From NCBI RefSeq assembly GCF_030378205.1, contig NZ_CP127385.1, positions 2,396,001-2,460,000 of the forward strand: a stretch of 64,000 nt of DNA. The letters run 5' to 3'. Source of the stretch: Bradyrhizobium sp. NP1. GTDB taxonomy: Bacteria; Pseudomonadota; Alphaproteobacteria; Rhizobiales; Xanthobacteraceae. This document shows positions 23,941 to 33,754 of the stretch, one piece after another (within the stretch, counting starts at the first letter, position 1; every line of letters starts with the position of its first letter). The notes beneath the pieces were generated by a model. That model did not search any database. It was not told the DNA's origin and saw only the letters and a list, made by a program, of their open reading frames with translations. Position numbers and translations under genes: made by a program.

Positions 23941-25029
23941 GTGGCTTCAATGCAAAACGAATTGACGATGTCGACGTCGGTGCGGCGATCTTCATTCCTG
24001 CTGGAGGGACCAGCTGTCGATTATCTCGCGCCGGTCGCTGCCCTGATTTATCCGGTTACGCTGTGGTGCTTTCACTGGTCGGTGAACGCATTCGAGACCG
24101 GCGGAAGATCGCCGATCGCGATCGTCGCGGCGGCCGCTTCATTTGCCTCGTTGTTTCTCCTGCCGGGTCTGATCCTGCTTGCGGCCCTGCATCTCGCCAG
24201 CATCGACAAGCCAAATGCACGACAGCTTCGCGCTCGGCGCGTTGCATTCATCTCGGTTGCCGCGCCGACCATTCTTGTCTTTCTCGGTGTCCTGCTCTTC
24301 ATGGCCCACAATCCAATTCCGGACAGCGTGGCGTGGGTGGCCATCTGGATGGGAGCCATCGCCTTTGTTGGCCTCGGCGGCCTATCCGGGGGAGAGCCCC
24401 ATGAGACAGCTCCCTCGCAGCGAGTCTCAACCGTTCGGGTCGTGCATGGGATCTCCGCTTCGGTGATCATTCTCTTGTTTCCTGCCCTGCATCTCAGCAA
24501 CCACCTGATGGGCCTGTTCGGCGCGGAAGCTCACGCTGCCTTCATGAAGGTGGCGCGCAACCTCTACCGGGCAAAACTCGTTGAGCCGTTGCTGGTGGGC
24601 CTGCTGCTGTTCCAGGCGGCGTCGGGCCTCTGGCTGAGCCGGAAATACGTGGCAGGGCGAATGGACCTGTTTCGTGCCTTCCAGCTCGCCTCAGGAACGT
24701 ATCTCGCATTCTACGTGGTCGGCCACATGGATTCCGTTTTCATTCTTGCCCGAACCTATCTTGGAATAGACACGAACTGGGCGTTTGCCACGGGTGCGCC
24801 TGCAGGGCTTATCCGGGACCCTCGCAACATTCGTCTCGTCCCGCACTACTGGCTTGGGGTATTTTTTGTTCTGTCTCATTTGTCGTCCGGGCTGAGGCTC
24901 GTGCTCCTCGCCCATGGGTGGCGCAAGGCGATCGCTGATCGAGTCATGATCGGCGGTTCGTTGGTCGGTGGCCTCGTGGCGACGCTTATCCTGCTCGGAA
25001 TGTGCGGAATGCGTATCCAGTTTGCGTGA
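23941..25029 (+). CDS. Multi-pass membrane protein with cytochrome-b558-like histidines
   Basis: Integral membrane protein of about 360 residues with eight or nine hydrophobic segments. The start is uncertain: GTG 23941 or ATG 23950, neither with a strong ribosome-binding site. In the C-terminal half the pattern VVHGISASVIILLFPALHLSNHLMG, then LVEPLLVGLLLFQAASGLWLS, then ASGTYLAFYVVGHMDSV resembles the order of helices and heme-ligand histidines in Bacillus-type succinate dehydrogenase cytochrome b558. This is a by-eye similarity, not a search result, and one expected histidine is replaced. A heme-b membrane protein is possible; otherwise it is an uncharacterised membrane protein. An alpha/beta hydrolase gene follows on the same strand. 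Confidence 0.7.
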   Translation: MASMQNELTMSTSVRRSSFLLEGPAVDYLAPVAALIYPVTLWCFHWSVNAFETGGRSPIAIVAAAASFASLFLLPGLILLAALHLASIDKPNARQLRARRVAFISVAAPTILVFLGVLLFMAHNPIPDSVAWVAIWMGAIAFVGLGGLSGGEPHETAPSQRVSTVRVVHGISASVIILLFPALHLSNHLMGLFGAEAHAAFMKVARNLYRAKLVEPLLVGLLLFQAASGLWLSRKYVAGRMDLFRAFQLASGTYLAFYVVGHMDSVFILARTYLGIDTNWAFATGAPAGLIRDPRNIRLVPHYWLGVFFVLSHLSSGLRLVLLAHGWRKAIADRVMIGGSLVGGLVATLILLGMCGMRIQFA

Positions 25030-25141
25030 CCGGCCCCGGATCGAATTGCTATGATGAGGATGGCGCCGATATCGTCCGTGCTTTCCGTGGTACTCGCATC
25101 AGTTGTGCTGGTTGCCCCTTGCCCAAGGAAAGGATTCCGCC

Positions 25142-26005
25142 ATGCGACGCCCGACGCGTTATCTCAGAAAGCAGGTCGACGGGTTATCGATCTTCTATCG
25201 CGAGGCAGGCCCGGAAGATGCGCCGACGCTGTTGTTGCTGCACGGATTTCCTTCCTCATCGCGGATGTTCGAGCCGCTTTTTGCCCGACTTTCCGGGCGC
25301 TACCATCTTGTGGCGCCGGACTATCCCGGTTTCGGCCACAGCGACTGGCCCAAGCCGAAAGAGTTCGCCTACACGTTCGATCATCTCGCCGACGTCATGA
25401 ATCATTTCACTGAAGCGCTCGGCCTTTCGCGCTACACGCTCTACATGCAGGACTACGGCGGCCCGGTCGGCTTTCGCATGGCGCTCGCCCATCCGGAGCG
25501 GGTCGAGGCCCTCATCGTCCAGAATGCCGTCGCGCATAACGGGGGTCTGGGTGAGCTTTGGAAGCCGCGGCGCGCCTTTTGGGTCGACCGGGCGGCCCAC
25601 GAGGGTGCGCTTCGCTCGAATTTTCTGTCGCTTGCCGCGACGAAAACGCGGCACGTCGGCAGCGACCCGAATGTCGAACGCTATGATCCGGATTTGTGGA
25701 CCGACGAATTTGCGTTCCTCAGCCAGCCGGGGCAGGCTGACATTCAGACCGACCTGTTCTACGATTATCGGACCAACGTGGAAACCTACCCCAGGTGGCA
25801 GGGCTGGATGCGCGCACATCAGCCGCGTCTCCTTGTGGTCTGGGGCAAATACGACCCTTCGTTCGACATCTCGGAACCGGAGGCTTATCGCCGCGACGTG
25901 CCGACCGCCCAGGTTCACGTGCTTGATGCCGGTCATTTTGCGCTGGACACGGCCGCCGACGAGATTGCGGCACTGGTTTGCAGCTTCGTCAATGCTCCAC
26001 ATTGA
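25142..26005 (+). CDS. Alpha/beta hydrolase (haloalkane dehalogenase/epoxide hydrolase type)
   Basis: Cytoplasmic alpha/beta hydrolase of 287 residues from ATG 25142, which follows AAGGAAAGG. The oxyanion region is LLLHGFPSSSRMFEPL, the nucleophile Asp lies in YMQDYGGPVGFRMAL, and the catalytic His in VLDAGHFALDTAADE. The G-x-D-x-G-G type nucleophile elbow (QDYGGP) is typical of dehalogenase-like hydrolases. It sits between a membrane protein and a Tat-exported epoxide hydrolase, all plus strand. Substrate unknown. Confidence 0.85.
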   Translation: MRRPTRYLRKQVDGLSIFYREAGPEDAPTLLLLHGFPSSSRMFEPLFARLSGRYHLVAPDYPGFGHSDWPKPKEFAYTFDHLADVMNHFTEALGLSRYTLYMQDYGGPVGFRMALAHPERVEALIVQNAVAHNGGLGELWKPRRAFWVDRAAHEGALRSNFLSLAATKTRHVGSDPNVERYDPDLWTDEFAFLSQPGQADIQTDLFYDYRTNVETYPRWQGWMRAHQPRLLVVWGKYDPSFDISEPEAYRRDVPTAQVHVLDAGHFALDTAADEIAALVCSFVNAPH

Positions 26006-26038
26006 CCGAGCTCAGCTCACAGGGCCGGTAACGACCGC

Positions 26039-26075
26039 CGCTCGCAACGGCTAACGACCTCTAACAACACATAAC
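26039..26075 (+). promoter_or_regulatory. Regulator box 3 (three 10-bp-spaced CTAAC-type repeats)
   Basis: CGCTCGCAAC is followed by CTAAC, CTAAC and ATAAC, each 10 bp from the next. It is the longest of the three boxes and points toward the epoxide hydrolase gene at 26170, about 95 bp downstream. It is the same orientation to the gene as boxes 1 and 2. Confidence 0.55.
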
Positions 26076-26169
26076 GGGCTATTTCCCGGCCTTTGCGCGA
26101 ATGTCGTCTCCAGCAGCGGCCAGACCCAAGCGGGGTCGGGACGCTCAATCGAGTCAGGGAGATACAGCT

Positions 26170-27480
26170 ATGCGTTCGCAATCAAGCTCCGACGTCGTCG
26201 ATCGGAACCGGCGCCAGCTCTTGAGCACGGCCGCAATGGGCATCGCCGCGGCCGGCGCCGCCAGCCTGTTTCCCCTGGGTTCGGCGCCGGCGGCCACCGG
26301 CGACGCCATTCGCCCGTTCCGTATCAATGTACCGGCGGACGATCTCGTCGACCTGCGCCGCCGCCTCGCGGCGACGCGGTTGCCGGAGAAGGAGACTGTC
26401 GCCGATCAGTCCCAAGGGGTGCAACTGGCGACCATCCGAGAACTCGTACGCTATTGGCAGACGGAGCATGATTGGCGGAAGGTCGAGGCGCAGCTCAACG
26501 CCTTGCCGCAGTTCGTCACCGAGATCGACGGGCTCGACATTCATTTCATTCACGTTCGTTCGAAACACGACAACGCGCTGCCGCTCATCGTCACGCACGT
26601 TTGGCCCGGCTCGATCATCGAGCAGCTCAAGATCGTCGCTCCGCTGACCGATCCCACGGCGTACGGCGCGAGCGCGTCGGACGCGTTCCATCTGGTGATC
26701 CCGTCGCTGCCGGGTTACGGCTTTTCGGGCAAGCCGACCGCGACCGGCTGGGATCCCATTCGCGTCGCGCGTGCCTGGATCGTGCTGATGCGGCGCCTCG
26801 GATACACGCGATTTGTCGCGCAAGGCGGCGACTGGGGGAATGCGGTCACGGAGCAGATGGCCCTGCTGGCGCCACCGGAATTGATCGGCATCCACACCAA
26901 CATGCCCGCCACTGTTCCGGATGACGTGGAAAGCGCGCTCCATGGCGGCCCGCCGGTGTCCGGCCTCTCGAGCGACGAGAAGCACGCCTACGACCAACTC
27001 GACTTCTTCTACAAGCACGGCCTGGGCTACGCCCAGGAGATGGCGAACCGGCCGCAGACGTTATACGGTCTCGTGGATTCACCCGTTGGCCTCGCCGCCT
27101 GGATGCTCGACCACGACGCGCGCAGTTACGCACTCATCGCACGCGTCTTCGACGGCCAGTCCGAAGGCCTCACGCGAGACGACATCCTCGACAACATCAC
27201 GCTCTACTGGCTGACCAACACGGCGGTTTCTTCGGCTCGCTTGTATTGGGAAAGCAAGCTGGCCTTCTTCAAGCCCAAGAACGTCACGATCCCGGTCGCC
27301 GTCAGCGCCTTTCCTGACGAGCTCTATCAGGCGCCGCGAAGCTGGACTGAGCGCGCCTATCCCAAACTCATCCATTACAACAAGCTCGACAAGGGCGGTC
27401 ACTTCGCGGCCTGGGAGCAGCCGCAGCTCTTTTCACAGGAGGTTCGTGCGGGCTTCCGGCCGCTCCGCAAATCGACGTGA
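26170..27480 (+). CDS. Epoxide hydrolase with EHN domain, probably Tat-exported
   Basis: A 436-residue epoxide hydrolase family protein. The ATG at 26170 follows AGGGAG. An RR-containing signal is present ([22 protein letters not shown]). The N-terminal epoxide-hydrolase domain ([37 protein letters not shown]) precedes the alpha/beta fold with [10 protein letters not shown], nucleophile Asp in [13 protein letters not shown] and catalytic His in [11 protein letters not shown]. It is under the third CTAAC-repeat box and so may respond to the STAND regulator. It probably opens an epoxide to a diol in the periplasm; substrate unknown. Confidence 0.88.
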   Translation: MRSQSSSDVVDRNRRQLLSTAAMGIAAAGAASLFPLGSAPAATGDAIRPFRINVPADDLVDLRRRLAATRLPEKETVADQSQGVQLATIRELVRYWQTEHDWRKVEAQLNALPQFVTEIDGLDIHFIHVRSKHDNALPLIVTHVWPGSIIEQLKIVAPLTDPTAYGASASDAFHLVIPSLPGYGFSGKPTATGWDPIRVARAWIVLMRRLGYTRFVAQGGDWGNAVTEQMALLAPPELIGIHTNMPATVPDDVESALHGGPPVSGLSSDEKHAYDQLDFFYKHGLGYAQEMANRPQTLYGLVDSPVGLAAWMLDHDARSYALIARVFDGQSEGLTRDDILDNITLYWLTNTAVSSARLYWESKLAFFKPKNVTIPVAVSAFPDELYQAPRSWTERAYPKLIHYNKLDKGGHFAAWEQPQLFSQEVRAGFRPLRKST

Positions 27481-27566
27481 AGGCTGCATCGCGCCGGCGA
27501 TGTCGAGACGAATTCCCGCGTGGCCGTCACGTCGCGCGGGGCCAACCGCAACAGAGGAGAGGCACT

Positions 27567-28040
27567 ATGGCCTTTACCATCAAAGTCAATGGAAACGCCC
27601 ACAGCGTCGATGTCGATGGCGATACGCCGCTGCTCTGGGTGCTGCGCGACGTGCTGGGCATGACAGGCACGAAATTCGGCTGCGGCGTGGCGCTATGCGG
27701 TGCCTGCACCGTGCATATCGATGGTGTCGCGACGCGCTCCTGCGTTACCCCGATCGACAGCGTCGGCGAGTCTCAGGTCATGACGATCGAGGCGATCGGT
27801 ACGACGCCCGCCGGCGCAAAGATCCAGAAGGCCTGGCTCGACCATGAGGTCGTTCAGTGCGGCTACTGCCAATCGGGACAAATCATGTCGGCTTCGGCGC
27901 TGCTGGCAAGCAATTCTCAGCCCACCGATTCCGACATCGACGACGCCATGAGTGGGAATATCTGCCGCTGTGGGACCTACATGCGCATCCGCGAAGCGAT
28001 CAAGATCGCTGCCGCGGAATCCAGCAAGAAGGGAGGCTGA
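27567..28040 (+). CDS. Molybdenum hydroxylase small subunit with two [2Fe-2S] clusters (IorA/CoxS type)
   Basis: A 157-residue iron-sulfur subunit. The ferredoxin-type cluster ligands are in [18 protein letters not shown] with a later Cys in TRSCVTP, and the second cluster has [11 protein letters not shown] and [11 protein letters not shown]. The start ATG follows GAGGAGAGG. It carries electrons from the molybdopterin subunit encoded 2 bp downstream to an acceptor such as a cytochrome; no FAD subunit is encoded here, as in isoquinoline 1-oxidoreductase-type enzymes. Substrate unknown; aldehydes or N-heterocycles are usual. Confidence 0.92.
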   Translation: MAFTIKVNGNAHSVDVDGDTPLLWVLRDVLGMTGTKFGCGVALCGACTVHIDGVATRSCVTPIDSVGESQVMTIEAIGTTPAGAKIQKAWLDHEVVQCGYCQSGQIMSASALLASNSQPTDSDIDDAMSGNICRCGTYMRIREAIKIAAAESSKKGG

Positions 28041-28042
28041 CC

Positions 28043-30220
28043 ATGACCTTCAATCGCATCATGCCTCGCGCGTCTGACGCCAGCCTGTCGCGGCGGACCT
28101 TCCTCGCAACCAGTGCAGCTGTCAGCGGCGGCCTGATTGTGAGCCTCTGCCTGCCGTTTGGTCGAAGCGATGCCGCCGGCTCCGAGGCCTTTGCGCCGAA
28201 TGCGTTCGTTCGGATCGGCAGTGACGGCCAGGTTGTTCTCACCATGCCCTATGTCGAAATGGGGCAGGGCACCTACACCTCGATCCCGATGCTGATTGCC
28301 GAAGAGCTCGACGTCAGTCTGAATCAGGTGCGGCTCGAGCATGCGCCGCCGAATGAAAAGCTTTATGCCAACCCGCTGCTCGGCGTGCAGGCGACCGGCA
28401 ATTCGAACGCCATGCGCGGCGCCTGGAAGCCGTTGCGCGAAGCCGGTGCCACCGCACGGATGATGCTGGTCGCCGCGGCGGCCAAGCGTTGGGAAGTCGA
28501 CGCGAAATCGTGCCGCGCGCAGGACGGCGAGGTGATCCACACGCCGACCGGACGACGCCTGAAATATGGCGAGCTCGCCGCTGAGGCGGCAAAGATGCCT
28601 GCGCCCACGGGCGTCGCGCTCAAATCGCCGGACGAGTTCAAGCTGATCGGCACGCCCGCGAAGCGGCTCGATGCGCCGGGCAAGGTCAATGGAACGGCGC
28701 TTTATGGCCTCGATGCGAGGCCGGCGGGCGTGAAGATCGCGACGCTTGCGCAATCGCCTACCTTCGGCGGTCGCGTCAAGAATCTCGACGACACCGCGGC
28801 GAAGGCCGTGAAGGGCGTGCGCCAGATCGTGCGGCTCGATGATGCAGTTGCTGTCGTCGCCGACCATATGGGCGCCGCGAAAAAGGGGCTCGAGGCGCTC
28901 AAGATCGAATGGGACGATGGCCCGCATGCCGCGCTCGCCACCGATGAGATCGCCCGCCAGCTCGATCAGGCGACGCTCGGCTCCGGCGCGGTGGCGCAGA
29001 ACATCGGGGATGCTGACAAGGCGATGGCCGGCGCCGCTACCAAGGTGGAGGCGACCTATCAGGTTCCGTTCCTGGCGCACGCCACGATGGAGCCGATGAA
29101 CTGCACGGTGCATGTGCGCAAGGATGCGTGCGACATCTGGATCGGCAGCCAGGCCGTGGCACGGGTCCAGGCAATGGCTGCGCAGGCCGCAGGCCTGCCG
29201 GTCGAGAAGGTCATCGTGCACAATCATCTGATCGGCGGCGGTTTCGGCCGGCGACTTGAGGCGGACGGTGCGGTGCGTGCGGTCGAGATCGGCAAACATG
29301 TCGATGGTCCGGTCAAGGTGGTGTGGACGCGCGAAGAGGACATCCAGCACGACATGTATCGGCCTTATTGGTTCGATCGCATTTCCGCAGGGCTTGACCA
29401 GCAGGGCAGGCTGGTTGCCTGGAAAAATCGCTTCGCCGGATCCTCGGTGATCGCGCGCTGGCTGCCGCCGGGATTCAAGGACGGCCTCGATCCGGACTCG
29501 ACGGAAGGCGCGATCGATCTGGTCTATGACCTTCCGAACTTCCACGTCGAATATGTGCGGGCGGAGCCTCCGGCTATTCCGACCGCATTCTGGCGCAGCG
29601 TCGGTCCCTCCCACAATGTCTTCGTCACCGAAAGCTTTATCGACGAACTGGCCGCAGCCGCAAAGCAGGATCCGGTCGACTTCCGGCGATCTCTCCTCGG
29701 CAAGAACCCGCGCGCGAAGGCGGTGCTCGATCTGGCGGCGGAAAAGGCCGGCTGGGGTCAGCCTCTGCCCAAGGGGCGCGGCCGCGGCGTCTCGCTGCAA
29801 AACGCGTTCGGCAGCCTTTTGGCGCAGGTCGCCGAGGTCGAGGTATCGAAGGATGGCGCGGTGCGTGTTCGCCGCGTTGTCTGCGCGATGGATTGCGGCA
29901 CCGTCGTCAATCCCGACACGGTGCAGGCTCAGCTCATGAGCGGCATCGTCTTTGGTGCGACGGCGGCGCTCTATGGCGAGATCACGCTCAAGAACGGGCG
30001 CGTCGAACAGAGCAACTTTGACACCTACCAGGTGCTGCGCATGAACGAGGCTCCGGTGGTCGAGGTCCACCTCGTCAAGAGCACGGAGCCGCCCGGCGGC
30101 ATGGGCGAGACCGGGACGTCGGCGATCGTTCCCGCGATCGCCAACGCGATCTTTGCCGCGACCGGAAAGCGCCTGCGCAAGATGCCGGTTGACGCCAGCG
30201 CACTGAAGCAGCCCGTGTAG
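28043..30220 (+). CDS. Molybdopterin-binding subunit of an IorB-type aldehyde/N-heterocycle oxidoreductase
   Basis: A 725-residue catalytic subunit of the xanthine-oxidase family. It starts with a Tat signal (SLSRRTFLATSAAVSGG), so the enzyme is folded before export. Family segments include YVEMGQGTYTSIPMLIAEEL, GGGFGRRLEADG, VGPSHNVF and the catalytic-Glu region PGGMGETGTSAIVPA near the C-terminus. Together with the preceding subunit it forms a periplasmic two-subunit dehydrogenase. A role in purine (xanthine-like) or aldehyde oxidation is possible; context does not settle it. Three small genes for redox or stress proteins follow on the same strand. Confidence 0.9.
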   Translation: MTFNRIMPRASDASLSRRTFLATSAAVSGGLIVSLCLPFGRSDAAGSEAFAPNAFVRIGSDGQVVLTMPYVEMGQGTYTSIPMLIAEELDVSLNQVRLEHAPPNEKLYANPLLGVQATGNSNAMRGAWKPLREAGATARMMLVAAAAKRWEVDAKSCRAQDGEVIHTPTGRRLKYGELAAEAAKMPAPTGVALKSPDEFKLIGTPAKRLDAPGKVNGTALYGLDARPAGVKIATLAQSPTFGGRVKNLDDTAAKAVKGVRQIVRLDDAVAVVADHMGAAKKGLEALKIEWDDGPHAALATDEIARQLDQATLGSGAVAQNIGDADKAMAGAATKVEATYQVPFLAHATMEPMNCTVHVRKDACDIWIGSQAVARVQAMAAQAAGLPVEKVIVHNHLIGGGFGRRLEADGAVRAVEIGKHVDGPVKVVWTREEDIQHDMYRPYWFDRISAGLDQQGRLVAWKNRFAGSSVIARWLPPGFKDGLDPDSTEGAIDLVYDLPNFHVEYVRAEPPAIPTAFWRSVGPSHNVFVTESFIDELAAAAKQDPVDFRRSLLGKNPRAKAVLDLAAEKAGWGQPLPKGRGRGVSLQNAFGSLLAQVAEVEVSKDGAVRVRRVVCAMDCGTVVNPDTVQAQLMSGIVFGATAALYGEITLKNGRVEQSNFDTYQVLRMNEAPVVEVHLVKSTEPPGGMGETGTSAIVPAIANAIFAATGKRLRKMPVDASALKQPV

Positions 30221-30245
30221 GCAAACTGGTTCTGGAGGAGCCCCG

Positions 30246-30836
30246 ATGCGATCCGACATGGTGCCAGGTGCGGTTTTTCCCGATTACGAGCTGTCCGACC
30301 ACACCGGAAAGCACCGGAAGCTGTCCGAGCTGCAAGGACACGACCCGATGATCGTCGTGCTGAGCCGCGGCAGCTTCTGCCCGAAGGATCGTCGGCAGGC
30401 TGAAGGCCTCCTCCAGCTCCACCGCGAGATGGAAGTCGGCTACTGCCGGCTGGTTACGATCTCGACCGACAATATCACCGAGACCAATGAAAACCGCAGC
30501 GGTATCGGCGCGCACTGGACTTTCCTCTCTGACCCACGGCGGATCGTTCAGAAGGATCTCGACATCGCCGAATACACCGACCCCAAGCACAATCCCATGA
30601 TCCCGCATGTGATTGTGCTCGAGCCGGGGCTCGTCATCTACAGGATCTACAATGGCTACTGGTTCTTTGGCCGGCCGACCGTGGAAGAACTCCGTCAGGA
30701 CCTGCGCGTCGTCAGCATGAAGTGCCGGCCGGACTGGGACATCACCACGCCCGAGCTGAAGGCCGCGTGGCAACAAGGCCGCAAGGAGCTATTTTATCCT
30801 TACGGCAAGACCTTCGTCGAAACGCTGAGCGAATAG
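30246..30836 (+). CDS. Peroxiredoxin-like (AhpC/TSA, redoxin-domain) protein
   Basis: A 196-residue thioredoxin-fold protein. MVPGAVFPDYELSDHTGKHRKLSEL is the typical N-terminal part, and the probable active cysteine lies in LSRGSFCPKDRRQ. Only one conserved Cys is placed as the peroxidatic residue; a second Cys (EVGYCRL) lies later. It follows the molybdenum hydroxylase by 25 bp with GGAGGAG before the start. It probably removes peroxides or organic hydroperoxides that arise from oxidase side reactions (inference). Confidence 0.8.
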   Translation: MRSDMVPGAVFPDYELSDHTGKHRKLSELQGHDPMIVVLSRGSFCPKDRRQAEGLLQLHREMEVGYCRLVTISTDNITETNENRSGIGAHWTFLSDPRRIVQKDLDIAEYTDPKHNPMIPHVIVLEPGLVIYRIYNGYWFFGRPTVEELRQDLRVVSMKCRPDWDITTPELKAAWQQGRKELFYPYGKTFVETLSE

Positions 30837-30858
30837 AAATGGCAAAAGGAGGCGTAAC

Positions 30859-31284
30859 ATGATCCGCAAGGCAAAGGCAGTCTGGCATGGTAACGGCCGC
30901 ACCGGCAGCGGCAATCTTTCCAGCGAGTCCGGCGTGCTCGCCGAGACACCTTATTCCTTCAAGACCCGCTTCGAGAACGAGAAGGGCACCAATCCCGAAG
31001 AGCTGATCGCGGCGGCACATGCCGGCTGCTTCACCATGGCGCTGGCCTTTGGTCTACAGGCTGCGGGCTTTACGCCGACGGAGCTCGCGACCGAGGCGGC
31101 CGTCGCGCTCGAGCCGGAAGGCCAGGGCTTTCGCATCAGCCGTTCCGCGCTGACGTTGCGCGCGAAGGTGCCGAATCTGGACGAAGCTGCCTTTGCCCGC
31201 CTCGCCGGCGAAGCCGAGAAGAACTGCCCGGTCTCAAAAGTCCTCAACGCCGCCATCACGCTGGACGCCAAGCTAGTCCAGTAG
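30859..31284 (+). CDS. OsmC/Ohr-family peroxidase
   Basis: OsmC-type organic hydroperoxide reductase, 141 residues, normal length. Motifs: TNPEELIAAAHAGCFTMALAFGL contains the first catalytic Cys, and EKNCPVSKVLNA the second. A strong AAAGGAGG precedes the start. It is in the same series as the peroxiredoxin-like gene and the molybdenum hydroxylase, forming a small oxidative-stress block. Confidence 0.9.
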   Translation: MIRKAKAVWHGNGRTGSGNLSSESGVLAETPYSFKTRFENEKGTNPEELIAAAHAGCFTMALAFGLQAAGFTPTELATEAAVALEPEGQGFRISRSALTLRAKVPNLDEAAFARLAGEAEKNCPVSKVLNAAITLDAKLVQ

Positions 31285-31344
31285 GTACGGACTTGCGAAA
31301 CGTCGTCCGCGTTCTCATGCCCACTGAGATCAGGGAGGAGCGCA

Positions 31345-31779
31345 ATGGCCCGCACGCATCAGCCGGATGAGGCGACTTTCAGATCGATCCTGCCCGAAGA
31401 TATCGACTGGAAACCGTTCCCCGCGTTTTCGCCGGGGGCGCGCCTGGCCGTCCTGGTCGGTCATCCCAGTGAACCCGGTCCTTATATGATCAGGGTGAAG
31501 GTGCCTGCCGGCACGAAACTGATGCCGCACAAGCACCCCGAGGATCGCATCTACACCGTCATGTCGGGCGTCTTCTACATCGGGCTTGGCGAAGCGTTCG
31601 ACGGCGACAAGGTGAAGGCCTATCCGCCGGGCAGCGTCATCGTCTTGCCCGGCGAGACTTGGCATTTTCATTGGGCGAAGTCCGGTGAATATGTCACGCA
31701 GGTGACCGCGGTTGGCCCGCTCGGTCTCGAATATCACGATCTGCAGGATGACCCGCGCGAGCAGGCCGCGCCCCGATGA
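31345..31779 (+). CDS. Cupin-domain protein
   Basis: A 144-residue single-domain cupin. The metal-binding motif is clear: GTKLMPHKHPEDRIYTVMSGVFYIGLGE, with the second motif PGSVIVLPGETWHFHW. GGGAGGAG precedes the start. It may be a small metal-dependent enzyme or sensor; no substrate can be named. It closes the block that begins with the molybdenum hydroxylase. Confidence 0.82.
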   Translation: MARTHQPDEATFRSILPEDIDWKPFPAFSPGARLAVLVGHPSEPGPYMIRVKVPAGTKLMPHKHPEDRIYTVMSGVFYIGLGEAFDGDKVKAYPPGSVIVLPGETWHFHWAKSGEYVTQVTAVGPLGLEYHDLQDDPREQAAPR

Positions 31780-31906
31780 TCTCGCCGCAGGGGGATCAGG
31801 ATGATCGCTGAAACCCGAACCAGGTCGGATTTCCGTTGCTCAGAGGAGTAGTCCTCGGAATTGAACCGATCCGCATCTGATCAGGACTTATCTTCGGAAA
31901 TGAGGG

Positions 31907-33703
31907 ATGACGGAAGCTTACGAGCTCATCGAGCATAGCTATGACGTCGTCATCGTCGGCGCCGGCGGCGCGGGCCTGCGCGCGGCGCTCGGGATGGCGG
32001 CTTCAGGGCTGAAAACGGCCTGCGTCACAAAGGTGTTTCCGACGCGCAGCCACACCGTGGCGGCGCAGGGCGGCATGGCGGCCTCGCTCGGCAACATGGG
32101 CGACGGCGACAACTGGCGTTTCCACATGTACGACACGGTCAAGGGCTCCGACTGGCTCGGGGACCAGGACGCGATCGAATATATGTGCCGCCAGGCCGTG
32201 CCTGCCGTGCTTGAGCTTGAGCATTACGGCGTGCCGTTCTCGCGGACCAATGAGGGCAAGATCTATCAGCGTCCGTTCGGCGGCCAGACCATCGGCTATG
32301 GCAAGCAGATGGCGCAACGCACCTGCGCGGCAGCCGATCGCACCGGCCATGCCATCCTGCACACGCTCTACCAGCAGTGCCTGAAGCACGATACCGAGTT
32401 CTTCGTCGAATATTTCGCGCTCGACCTGCTGATGGACGATGACGGCACCTGCCGCGGCCTGTTGGCCTGGAACATGGAAGATGGCACGCTGCATCGCTTC
32501 CGGGCGCATCAGACGGTGCTGGCAACCGGCGGCTATGGCCGCGTCTACTTCTCCTGCACCGCCGCCCATACCTGTACCGGCGACGGCAACGCCATGGTGC
32601 TGCGCGCGGGCCTTCCGCTCGAGGACATGGAGTTCACGCAATTCCACCCGAGCGGCATCTACGGTTCGGGCTGTCTGATCACCGAAGGCGCGCGCGGCGA
32701 GGGCGGCTATTTCACCAATTCGCAAGGCGAGCGGTTCATGGAACGCTACGCGCCGAGCGCCAAGGATCTCGCGGGCCGCGACGTGGTCTGCCGTGCGATG
32801 ACGATCGAGATCAACGAGGGTCGCGGCTGCGGGCCGCGCAAGGATTATATCGAGCTGCATCTGGAGCATCTCGGCGCCAATATCCTGCATGAGCGCCTGC
32901 CGGGGATCAGCGAGACCGCGAGGATCTTCGCCGGCGTCGATGTGACGCGCGAGCCGATTCCGGTCCTGCCGACCGTCCACTACAACATGGGCGGCGTACC
33001 GACCAATCTCCACGGCGAGGCCATCACCAAGCGCGACGGCAATCCGGACGCGGTAGTGCCGGGATTGATGGCGATCGGCGAAGCGGCGTGCGTTTCGGTC
33101 CACGGCGCCAACCGGCTCGGATCCAATTCGCTGCTCGATATCATCGTGTTCGGCCGCGCCGCGGCGCACCGCGTCACCGAGACCCTTCGTCCCGGCGAGG
33201 GCCATGCTCCGGCTTCCGAAGCGGCGACTGACCGCGCGATCGGCCGTCTCGACCGGATCAGGTGGTCGAAGGGCAAGACAGGAGCGGGCGCGATCAGGCT
33301 CGCGATGCAACGGACCATGCAGCGGCATTGCGCGGTTTTTCGCACCGGGTCGCTGCTGGAGGAGGGGTCGCGCAGGCTCGACGAAGTCATCGGGATGATG
33401 CAGTCTGATCTCGCCGTGGCCGATCATTCGATGATTTTCAATACCGATCTCGCCGAAGCCCTGGAGCTCGACAACATGCTGGCACAGGCGAGCGTCAGCC
33501 TGCACTCGGCTATTGGGCGGACCGAAAGCCGCGGCGCGCATGCGCGCGAGGATTTTCCGAAGCGGGACGACGAGAATTGGCTCAAGCACACCCTGTCCTG
33601 GCTCGACGACGGCGGCCATGTCCGGCTCGACTACCGGCCGGTCCATCTGCAGCCGCTGTCGAACGAGGTGTCGACGATCCCGCCCAAGGAACGCGTGTAC
33701 TGA
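31907..33703 (+). CDS. Succinate dehydrogenase/fumarate reductase flavoprotein subunit (orphan SdhA)
   Basis: A 598-residue SdhA of the alphaproteobacterial type. All key residues are seen: covalent-FAD His in [11 protein letters not shown], active-site QFHPSGI, catalytic Arg in [22 protein letters not shown] and [10 protein letters not shown]. Yet no iron-sulfur SdhB or membrane SdhC/D gene lies next to it, so it is a paralogue outside the usual sdhCDAB operon. It is followed by poxB and a small membrane protein in one operon. It may exchange into the housekeeping complex or work with another electron carrier (inference). Confidence 0.9.
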   Translation: MTEAYELIEHSYDVVIVGAGGAGLRAALGMAASGLKTACVTKVFPTRSHTVAAQGGMAASLGNMGDGDNWRFHMYDTVKGSDWLGDQDAIEYMCRQAVPAVLELEHYGVPFSRTNEGKIYQRPFGGQTIGYGKQMAQRTCAAADRTGHAILHTLYQQCLKHDTEFFVEYFALDLLMDDDGTCRGLLAWNMEDGTLHRFRAHQTVLATGGYGRVYFSCTAAHTCTGDGNAMVLRAGLPLEDMEFTQFHPSGIYGSGCLITEGARGEGGYFTNSQGERFMERYAPSAKDLAGRDVVCRAMTIEINEGRGCGPRKDYIELHLEHLGANILHERLPGISETARIFAGVDVTREPIPVLPTVHYNMGGVPTNLHGEAITKRDGNPDAVVPGLMAIGEAACVSVHGANRLGSNSLLDIIVFGRAAAHRVTETLRPGEGHAPASEAATDRAIGRLDRIRWSKGKTGAGAIRLAMQRTMQRHCAVFRTGSLLEEGSRRLDEVIGMMQSDLAVADHSMIFNTDLAEALELDNMLAQASVSLHSAIGRTESRGAHAREDFPKRDDENWLKHTLSWLDDGGHVRLDYRPVHLQPLSNEVSTIPPKERVY

Positions 33704-33754
33704 TTGCGGAGCCGATAGCCGGATATCGGGACAAGAAACAAGCTGGAGAGAGCG

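Noticed and set aside
27977-30259. Minus-strand frame of 760 codons
   Set aside because: Exact shadow of the molybdopterin subunit gene; composition is not protein-like.
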